Part shown: positions 1 through 5,395 of the stretch, in pieces
How positions within the stretch are numbered: position 1 is the stretch's first letter
Layout: each line of letters starts with the position of its first letter
DNA from: Candidatus Pelagibacter sp. TMED196
GTDB lineage: Bacteria > Pseudomonadota > Alphaproteobacteria > Pelagibacterales > Pelagibacteraceae
DNA length: 5,980 nucleotides
Assembly (NCBI GenBank): GCA_002171925.1
Contig: NHIT01000019.1
Coordinates: forward strand, 3,397 to 9,376
Reading direction: 5' to 3'
Notes under the pieces: model-generated
The model's input: only the letters and a program-made list of their open reading frames with translations
What the model was told of the DNA's origin: nothing
The model's database searches: none
Position numbers and translations under genes: made by a program

Positions 1-162
1 AATATAATATCAGATATAACAAGTACCGGAGCTACTTTGAGGGCAAACAATCTAAGAATTCTTAAAGATGCAAAAATACTCGAGTCCCAAGCATGTATGA
101 TGGTTTCAAGAAAAAAATTAGGAAATAAAATATTAGCCAAAACAATTAAAATAATTTCTTGA
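1..162 (+). CDS. hisG: ATP phosphoribosyltransferase, short form (3' end only)
   Basis: The reading frame is open from base 1 and stops at TGA 160-162, giving the last 53 residues of a protein that starts outside the window. Residues 5-18 read DITSTGATLRANNL, which matches the PRPP-binding signature of HisG (DLVSTGATLEANGL in E. coli). A hydrophobic strand follows (ESQACMMVS), as in HisG. HisG joins ATP and PRPP in the first step of histidine synthesis in the cytoplasm. The protein ends about 40 residues after the signature and so lacks the C-terminal regulatory domain of the long E. coli type. It is therefore probably the short form, which needs the HisZ partner; hisZ is not in this window. 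The gene is probably the chromosomal boundary of the methyltransferase region that follows 64 bases later. The identity is well supported by the motif; the short-form reading is inference. Confidence 0.9.
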   Translation, partial: NIISDITSTGATLRANNLRILKDAKILESQACMMVSRKKLGNKILAKTIKIIS

Positions 163-168
163 TGATAA

Positions 169-192
169 ATATTTTTTATAAATAAAAAATAT
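169..192. repeat. Perfect 11-bp inverted repeat, possible weak hisG terminator
   Basis: Bases 169-179 (atattttttat) and 182-192 (ataaaaaatat) are exact reverse complements separated by two bases. It begins 6 bases after the hisG stop codon. It consists only of A and T, so the RNA hairpin would be weak and there is no GC-rich stem of the classic intrinsic terminator. It may end hisG transcripts or be a protein-binding palindrome in front of the methyltransferase gene. In DNA this AT-rich, chance palindromes are common, though 11 perfect pairs is long. Confidence 0.4.
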
Positions 193-195
193 AAT
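190..195 (+). promoter_or_regulatory. Candidate -10 element for the methyltransferase gene
   Basis: TATAAT stands 31 bases before the methyltransferase ATG, a reasonable distance for a short leader. No good -35 hexamer is seen at 16-18 bases upstream, and a second TATAAT at 214-219 is probably too close to the start to serve. The element overlaps the right arm of the inverted repeat. In sequence this AT-rich such matches arise easily, so this is a weak call. Confidence 0.22.
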
Positions 196-226
196 AATAA
201 TTAATGAATCATATATAATATATAAA

Positions 227-1456
227 ATGAAAAATACTTTTATAGACTTATTTGCTGGTTGCGGTGGTTTATCTTTAGGCTTAGAGCAAGCGGGTTTTCA
301 TCCAGTTTATGTAAATGAATTAAATATTGATGCATTAAATACCTACTTAATAAATAGACCTGAGTACAAATACTTAAAATTAAATGAATTTCATTCGCAA
401 GATATTACAGAACTTACTGGAAGTAAAAAAAATTTATTAAAATTGTCAAACAACTTAAAAAATAGATTTAATATAAATAACGGTGAAATATCACTTATAG
501 TAGGAGGACCACCATGCCAAGGTTATTCAGGCATTGGTCATAGAAGAAATTATAAAGTTGATAAAAAAGAAATTCCTTCAAACTATCTTTATAAAGAAAT
601 GATTAAAGTAATTAATCACTTTAATCCAAAAGGATACATATTTGAAAATGTAAGAGGTCTACTAAGTGCCAGATGGTCTAAAAATGGAAAAAAGGGTGAA
701 ATATTTCAAGATATATTAAAACAGTTTAAAACTTTAAAAAATTATAATTTTGTACACTCTCTCATTCAAAGTAAAAATTATGGTGTCCCTCAAAATAGAC
801 CAAGAGTTTTATTAGTTGGTATAAGAAAAGATATTAATTTTAATGTCACAAAAGATAACATATTTCCAAAGCAAGACAGTACCTATCCAGACCTTGGTGA
901 ACTTTTGAGTGACTTAATAGACAATAATTACGATAAAAATTATGTAAGCAATAAATATTTATCTTTTCCAAAGACAAATATCCAAAAGTTATTAAGAACA
1001 AAAAAGGATGGAAAAACTATTTTAAAAAAAGGAGATAAGTTGACTGAACAAGAATATAGTAAGCATTCTGATAAAGTTATAAGAAAATTTAAATATATGA
1101 TTAATAATAATGGTAAAATTCCACAAAAATTTAAAACAAAAAAATTTGCACAGAGATTATTGCCAAAAAAATGGAACGGCCAAGGACCCAATATAACAGC
1201 AACATCTTTGCCAGATGATTATGTTCACTTTTCTCAACCAAGATGTTTAACTGTAAGAGAATGGGCAAGATTACAAATGTTTCCTGATTGGTATATTTTT
1301 AAAGGGAAAAGACATACTGGAGGACTAAGAAGGGCTGGCAATCCACAAAAAGGAATATTTGATCGAGAAGTACCTAAGTATACCCAGATAGGTAATGCTG
1401 TGCCTGTAGAACTGGCAAAAAGATTGGGATTGTCTTTAAAAAAAAAATTATCCTAA
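227..1456 (+). CDS. DNA (cytosine-5-)-methyltransferase, Type II modification enzyme
   Basis: A complete 409-residue C5 cytosine methyltransferase, which transfers a methyl group from S-adenosylmethionine to carbon 5 of cytosine in a target site. All main motifs are visible in order: motif I DLFAGCGG (7-14, AdoMet binding); motif IV GGPPCQGYS (93-101) with catalytic Cys97; motif VI ENV (140-142); motif VIII QNRPR (189-193); motif IX TVREWARLQMFP (342-353); motif X QIGNAVP (387-393). The target-recognition region should lie between motifs VIII and IX (about 200-335). About 32 residues separate FPDW from QIGNAVP, a rather long spacer. No strong Shine-Dalgarno precedes ATG 227, but the only nearby upstream ATG (204) hits a stop at once and motif I starts at residue 7, so the start is secure. 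The 3' end overlaps the convergent endonuclease gene by 9 bases, which marks it as the protective half of a restriction-modification pair. The target sequence cannot be read from the protein alone. Confidence 0.97.
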   Translation: MKNTFIDLFAGCGGLSLGLEQAGFHPVYVNELNIDALNTYLINRPEYKYLKLNEFHSQDITELTGSKKNLLKLSNNLKNRFNINNGEISLIVGGPPCQGYSGIGHRRNYKVDKKEIPSNYLYKEMIKVINHFNPKGYIFENVRGLLSARWSKNGKKGEIFQDILKQFKTLKNYNFVHSLIQSKNYGVPQNRPRVLLVGIRKDINFNVTKDNIFPKQDSTYPDLGELLSDLIDNNYDKNYVSNKYLSFPKTNIQKLLRTKKDGKTILKKGDKLTEQEYSKHSDKVIRKFKYMINNNGKIPQKFKTKKFAQRLLPKKWNGQGPNITATSLPDDYVHFSQPRCLTVREWARLQMFPDWYIFKGKRHTGGLRRAGNPQKGIFDREVPKYTQIGNAVPVELAKRLGLSLKKKLS

Positions 1457-2173
1457 TTCAATTTCATTTTTATTTTCAAATAAATGTGGGATGCTTGTAT
1501 TTTTAATTCTCCATAAAAAACCATGGTCTCGGGTAGATCCATTATCTTTTTTATGCATAACAAAATCTTGGCACACTTTTCCTTTTTCAATTAAGTTTAA
1601 AAAATTTTCCAAAGATGCATTTGTTGCATAGATAACTTTATTATATAAGAAATACTCAAAATTATTTTCAAGCTTAGTTTGGGCAAAAACAAAAAAACTT
1701 TCTTTATGTTTTTCTGTAATTCTCTTTTCAATTTTATCAAAATTCCAAAAAGTTACTTTGTTGTCACTATTTATGGCTAAAATTTTTTTATGTTCTCTAT
1801 CTACTTTAAGTTTCCAATTCAGACTATTTTTTTCATTTCCAAAAACACTACAATATAGATTAAATCTTTTATTTTGATCTTCATAACCATAATTTGATAA
1901 TATTTCTGATCTGTTAGTTTTACTTTCTTTCCAATTTGGAACTTGACTAAATAAAGTAACTAATTTTCCTTTAGTTCTTTCTCTAAATGATTTTATCTCT
2001 ATCCCTCTAAAATCAGGTGCCTTTTTTGAATTTGCCGGAATACCCAGCTTAGTTTCTAAAGTATAGCCAACTCCGGTATCACCTTTTCTTTTAGTTTTGA
2101 TCCAGCCTTCGTTGTAAATTTCTTTAATTTTTTCTAATAAAATTTTTGGATTACCTTCTAGATTTGTTGTCAT
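1448..2173 (-). CDS. MvaI/BcnI-family Type II restriction endonuclease
   Basis: A 241-residue protein whose first third fits the MvaI/BcnI endonuclease family, a MutH-related branch of the PD-(D/E)XK fold. GDTGVGYTLE (31-40) is followed by PDFRGIEIKS (53-62), giving the metal-binding set D54-x4-E59-x-K61, with E40 a likely further acidic residue. Near the C-terminus TRDHGFLWRIK (214-224) resembles the basic, Gly-containing DNA-contact segment of the family. Known members cut CCWGG (MvaI) or CCSGG (BcnI) as monomers, so a related short CC/GG target is possible but unproven. The start ATG 2173 is 9 bases after the rmuC stop and has no clear ribosome site, suggesting transcription as the last gene of the rmuC operon with weak or coupled translation. 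It faces the methyltransferase, and the last three codons with the stop overlap that gene's end. A T10 run follows its stop on the minus strand. A MutH-like nicking role is a less likely alternative. Confidence 0.85.
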   Translation of the reverse strand: MTTNLEGNPKILLEKIKEIYNEGWIKTKRKGDTGVGYTLETKLGIPANSKKAPDFRGIEIKSFRERTKGKLVTLFSQVPNWKESKTNRSEILSNYGYEDQNKRFNLYCSVFGNEKNSLNWKLKVDREHKKILAINSDNKVTFWNFDKIEKRITEKHKESFFVFAQTKLENNFEYFLYNKVIYATNASLENFLNLIEKGKVCQDFVMHKKDNGSTRDHGFLWRIKNTSIPHLFENKNEIELG

Positions 2174-2182
2174 TAAATAAAT

Positions 2183-3319
2183 TTAGTTTAGTTTTTGATC
2201 TTCTTCCTCAGGATCATCTATTTCCGAGACAGCTGTTTGTTCAGTTGGAATTTCAGGAATTTGTTTTCCTGGTATTACCCCATGATCGTCTTTTAATTTA
2301 TTGATTTGTTTTTCTAAACCTTGAGACCCCCAAGATTTTGTTACTATAGTTTGTAAATGGTTTGCATGAGTTTTATAGGATTGAAGTGCACCCTTTATTG
2401 CAGTCTTAACATCAGAATACTTATCAAAAATCTTGCTTGCAGATGTTATGATCTTACTAATATTTTCAATTTGTTTTTTCTCACTTTTTATTTGTTCAAA
2501 TACCTTAATCATATTTAGCAGTTCAGTAGGTGAGGATAAAATGAAATTAGATTTTAAGGCTTCTGTTTGAAGAGTTTTATCACTTTCAAGTGTAATAGTA
2601 TACAAAGGGTTAGCAGGAAAAAAAACAATAACAGACTGCAAAGATTTTAATCCATAAAGTTTATTATAATTTTTTTTGTTTAAACCTTTTGGTCCAAAAA
2701 GATGGTTTCTAACAGATGCGATATGATCTTTAAGATGTTGAGCTTTTAATTTTTCATCTTTTTCATTAATATATTTTGTCCAGTGTGCTAAAGATACTTT
2801 GGCATCAACTATATAATTTCTTTCAGGGAATTTAAGAAGAACATCGGGAATTACATCTTTATCTTTATTTTCATCAACGTCATAAGTAGTTTGTTTTTTT
2901 TGAGAAAAAAAATCTCTATCTTTTACAAGGTTTGCACTTGTTAAAAGATTTTCTAAAATTTCTTGGTTAAATTTTCCTTGATAAGTTATATTAGTAGTAA
3001 GCTTATCCCACCAATTTGTATGTCTAGTAATAGCTTCATCATGTTTATTTATTGCTTTTTCAGTTTGGGATTTATATTCACCTATTGCATCAGCAACTTT
3101 GTAAAGATCTGTTACTTCTTTTTCTTTCTTTCCAAGCTGTTCTTTTAAATCCTCTTTCGCATCTTCTGCAGCTTTAAGTTCAGTTTCTCTTTTTGCTAAA
3201 TCAATTTTTAATTCAGTATCATCTGTTTTATTTTCATCCTGTTTATTTTTAAGAACAAACTGCCAAAACAGACCAAAAATTACTAAACCGGCTAAAAATC
3301 CTATTATTAAATTTTCCAT
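2183..3319 (-). CDS. rmuC: DNA recombination protein RmuC homolog
   Basis: A 378-residue RmuC. Residues 4-23 form one hydrophobic N-terminal segment, probably a membrane anchor. Residues about 32-75 are rich in Lys/Glu/Leu and likely coiled coil. The RmuC domain follows: QGKFNQEILENLL (114-126), then PDVLLKFPERNYIVDAK (158-174), in which D159, D172 and K174 form a PD-(D/E)XK-like nuclease core, and SVIVFFPANP (229-238). The C-terminal 25 residues are acidic and probably disordered. In E. coli, RmuC limits inversion at short inverted repeats and is a predicted nuclease; its exact reaction is not firmly established. The length is at the shorter end for the family. It starts 3 bases after the stop of the small gene upstream and ends 9 bases before the endonuclease gene, so it is the centre of a four-gene minus-strand operon. 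The family assignment is firm; the link to restriction is inference from position. Confidence 0.93.
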   Translation of the reverse strand: MENLIIGFLAGLVIFGLFWQFVLKNKQDENKTDDTELKIDLAKRETELKAAEDAKEDLKEQLGKKEKEVTDLYKVADAIGEYKSQTEKAINKHDEAITRHTNWWDKLTTNITYQGKFNQEILENLLTSANLVKDRDFFSQKKQTTYDVDENKDKDVIPDVLLKFPERNYIVDAKVSLAHWTKYINEKDEKLKAQHLKDHIASVRNHLFGPKGLNKKNYNKLYGLKSLQSVIVFFPANPLYTITLESDKTLQTEALKSNFILSSPTELLNMIKVFEQIKSEKKQIENISKIITSASKIFDKYSDVKTAIKGALQSYKTHANHLQTIVTKSWGSQGLEKQINKLKDDHGVIPGKQIPEIPTEQTAVSEIDDPEEEDQKLN

Positions 3320-3322
3320 ATT

Positions 3323-3598
3323 TTAATTAACTCTTTTATCAGTTGTTTTATCAATAAACGACTTGAAATTATTATTTCTTACTTTATCCACTATTTCTTG
3401 AGGAATCTCTTCTTCATCAAGCACTAGCTCAACATAAGTAGTATACACAAGAGCCAAAGCAATAGCATGAGCTACTTTAGGCGACAGTTGAGGGTGCATC
3501 ATAATTATATGATGTGTTACGGCCTTAGGATCAACTTTTCTATAATATTGATCCGAATACTCAATTTTCTCTTTTGGAAATTTTATTACTTTAGACAT
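3323..3598 (-). CDS. Small conserved-looking protein, paralog of its upstream neighbour
   Basis: A 91-residue soluble protein with no family I recognise. Residues 14-63 align without gaps to residues 22-71 of the next gene upstream, with 16 of 50 identical by my count. Shared positions include SD-x-Y, V-x-P-x-A, P-x4-KVA-x-A and Y-x2-LV-x2-EE. The shared block looks mostly helical, with a central PKVAHAIALAL stretch that could be an amphipathic helix or mistaken for a weak membrane segment. The lengths of both neighbouring gaps (3 bases each) show it lies in an operon with its paralog and rmuC. The ATG at 3598 is preceded by GAGG about 14 bases away, inside the end of the upstream gene, so translation is probably coupled. 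The reality of the gene is supported by the paralogy and spacing; function is unknown. Confidence 0.8.
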   Translation of the reverse strand: MSKVIKFPKEKIEYSDQYYRKVDPKAVTHHIIMMHPQLSPKVAHAIALALVYTTYVELVLDEEEIPQEIVDKVRNNNFKSFIDKTTDKRVN

Positions 3599-3601
3599 AG
3601 T

Positions 3602-3883
3602 TTACTTGATTTCCTCGTATAATTTCGCACCATCAATTATATTCTCAATTTTTTGCTCCTGATCCTTATGTTCCTCATTTATTACTAATCTGGTGTATTC
3701 ATTAGAGATTATTGAAAATGTCATTGCTTTAGCTACCTTAAGCGGCATATCTGGGTTGTCTTTCAGCAACTTCTCAGATATGGCCCAAGGATTAACTGTT
3801 TGAAGGTAACAGTCAGAAAAATGCTGTTTTTTCTCGTTTTTTTGTATCATTTTTATTAGCTTTTTTTCCTTCATATTTATCAT
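3602..3883 (-). CDS. Small protein of unknown function, first gene of rmuC operon
   Basis: A 93-residue protein without a recognised domain. It has a Lys-rich N-terminus (1-20), then a block (22-71: FSD-x-Y...VNPWA...PLKVAKAM...YTRLVINEE) that matches residues 14-63 of the downstream gene's product, so the two are tandem duplicates that have diverged. It ends in a charged helix-like tail. It is the promoter-proximal gene of the minus-strand operon and starts beside the divergent promoter region. Two in-frame ATGs lie close together (3883 and 3874); neither has a strong ribosome site, and I chose the longer. The function cannot be assigned; co-transcription with rmuC hints at a DNA-related or housekeeping partner role but does not show it. 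Confidence 0.8.
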   Translation of the reverse strand: MINMKEKKLIKMIQKNEKKQHFSDCYLQTVNPWAISEKLLKDNPDMPLKVAKAMTFSIISNEYTRLVINEEHKDQEQKIENIIDGAKLYEEIK

Positions 3884-3890
3884 AAATTAC

Positions 3891-3938
3891 TTGTATTTGT
3901 AATTGTACGGTATATATACATATATTCCGAATATTCAA
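3891..3938. promoter_or_regulatory. Divergent overlapping promoters with palindromic core
   Basis: This 75-base gap (3884-3958) separates the rmuC operon from the zinc-finger/nuclease gene. On the plus strand, TTGTAT (3891-3896), 16 bases, then TATATA (3913-3918) would start RNA near 3925. On the minus strand, TTGAAT (3938-3933), 16 bases, then TATATA (3916-3911) would start RNA towards the small genes. Both -10 boxes fall in the palindrome gtatatatac (3910-3919), and a second palindrome, gaatattc, lies at 3929-3936. A shared core would make the two promoters compete. AGGA at 3941-3944 is the only ribosome-site-like sequence for the plus gene, 14 bases from its ATG, farther than usual. The hexamers are imperfect and the region is AT-rich, so the exact elements are uncertain. 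Confidence 0.35.
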
Positions 3939-3958
3939 GTAGGAAAATAAAAAATATT

Positions 3959-5395
3959 ATGATTTTAAAAAATAGAACATACTCGTCGTATTATCTTGAT
4001 GAAATTGAAAGCTTTGGTGAATTAGGAGATGCAGTAAGAAAATTTGGAGACAGGATACATGATAATTATGAGTTTTTATTTCCTGATGATCCAAAGCAAG
4101 ATCTTGGAGAAGCAGTTTTTGGGAAAGATAAAATCAATGCAATTGTCGGTGAGTTTGATTTATCAAAACATATTTCAGGACATGGGCCCACAGGAGAGAT
4201 AATTATAAATGAACCTGTGGCCGATGTTCCAGAAAAAGTTTTTGAAGAATTTATTAATTTAGTTGATCCAAAATCCAACATTATATTTGAAGAAAATATT
4301 TTAAATTTTGCAGAAAAATATGGTTTACTTTTTTTTGATCCTAATGATGAACTAATAAATGAAAAGTATCATGTTGAAGATATATCTATCTGGAAACAAG
4401 AAATTAGTCTAATGCATTCTTTAGCTAAATTATATTATTTTTATGATTTAGCAGGTTTTGATTTTACTAAGAATGCTGGAATCAAAGGTCTTGAATCACT
4501 TTTCATAAAAAAAAATGGAAAGCAGTATTACTTTGATGACAGTTATAAGTCTATGATAAAGGATATTAAAGAAATCAATTTTTCTGTCGATGGTACTGCT
4601 GAATTTGATAAAAAAAATAAATTCAAAAATATAGTATCCTATGAGCAGTTGATAGTGAAATTATTTATTTCAGTTTTTAAGCCTAGACTTAAAGGTTCAT
4701 CACATAGAGATTTGAAACAAATTCAACTACAAAAAAAATATCAACCTAGAGACTATGTTTGGTTTAGTTTTGAAAAATATTACAATAGTTTATATAATTA
4801 TATTTGGACTCAATTTGCTAATTTTATTCAAGAAAGAGGTAAATTAAAAAGATGTGAAAAATGTCAAAAATACTTTGTTTCAAAAGTAGTTGGTAGAGGA
4901 AGGTTTTGTAGCGATGTATGTAGAGCATCAAGAAATAGAGAAGTAGAAGTTTGGGAGCTTGTAAAAAATCAATTTAAAAAAAAAGGATATGAAACCTATA
5001 TGACTAGTGCTTCACATTATTCGAGACTTAGAGTGAGTTTAAGAGCAGATGCTGCTTTATATAACGAAAAAAGCAAAAATATGGTTGCTTTGTTGGAGTT
5101 TAAATATTCAGATATTAATAACAAAAGTCCGAAATTTAAATTTATAGCCAAAACTATGATGAAAGAATTAGAAATTTATCAAAAATATTTTGGGTTAAAC
5201 CATGCTTTTGTTGTTAACAAGAATAAAAATATTTATTTTTGGGACCTTAAGAATAATATTTATGGTAAAGAAATTAAAGTTATTCCAAATGTCACTGATT
5301 TAACAGAGTCAACCTACAAAATAGGTAAAAAATATGAACAATCATATTTTTATCAATTAGAAATGGATAGATTAAAAAATGAAGTGGAAAAATAA
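3959..5395 (+). CDS. Zinc-finger protein with C-terminal PD-(D/E)XK-like nuclease domain
   Basis: A 478-residue protein that I cannot place in a named family. Residues 1-290 show no clear motif apart from FAEKYGLL (117-124) and a following W-x2-EI helix (145-149). Residues 298-327 form a treble-clef-type zinc finger: RCEKCQKYF, then RFCSDVCRASRNR, with ligands C299, C302, C317 and C321 (CxxC-x14-CxxxC). It is reminiscent of CGNR-type fingers, which usually lie near the end of their proteins. Here about 150 more residues follow, containing RADAAL (362-367, D364) and LLEFKYS (378-384, E380-x-K382). This D...ExK pair separated by a beta-hairpin-like stretch is typical of PD-(D/E)XK nucleases, and MKELEIYQKYFG (401-412) could be the following helix. 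I infer a DNA- or RNA-binding finger fused to a nuclease. It is transcribed divergently from the rmuC operon, and its end overlaps the next nuclease gene by 17 bases, suggesting coupled translation. The finger is seen directly; nuclease activity is inference. Confidence 0.75.
   Translation: MILKNRTYSSYYLDEIESFGELGDAVRKFGDRIHDNYEFLFPDDPKQDLGEAVFGKDKINAIVGEFDLSKHISGHGPTGEIIINEPVADVPEKVFEEFINLVDPKSNIIFEENILNFAEKYGLLFFDPNDELINEKYHVEDISIWKQEISLMHSLAKLYYFYDLAGFDFTKNAGIKGLESLFIKKNGKQYYFDDSYKSMIKDIKEINFSVDGTAEFDKKNKFKNIVSYEQLIVKLFISVFKPRLKGSSHRDLKQIQLQKKYQPRDYVWFSFEKYYNSLYNYIWTQFANFIQERGKLKRCEKCQKYFVSKVVGRGRFCSDVCRASRNREVEVWELVKNQFKKKGYETYMTSASHYSRLRVSLRADAALYNEKSKNMVALLEFKYSDINNKSPKFKFIAKTMMKELEIYQKYFGLNHAFVVNKNKNIYFWDLKNNIYGKEIKVIPNVTDLTESTYKIGKKYEQSYFYQLEMDRLKNEVEK

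Noticed and set aside
214..219. Second TATAAT before the methyltransferase gene
   Set aside because: It ends 7 bases before the ATG, which would place RNA start at or after the start codon; most likely chance in an AT-only spacer.
940..1191. Antisense reading frame of 83 codons on the minus strand inside the methyltransferase gene
   Set aside because: It lies wholly inside the target-recognition region of a well-supported gene, gives a Phe/Leu-rich translation typical of reversed AT-rich coding DNA, and has no ribosome site.
2963..3148. Plus-strand 61-codon frame with membrane-like hydrophobic content
   Set aside because: It is the reverse of the rmuC coiled-coil region; Lys/Glu-rich codons read backwards give Phe/Ser/Leu. 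No independent support.
4066..4281. Minus-strand 71-codon frame
   Set aside because: It is fully inside the zinc-finger/nuclease gene, without motif or start signal.
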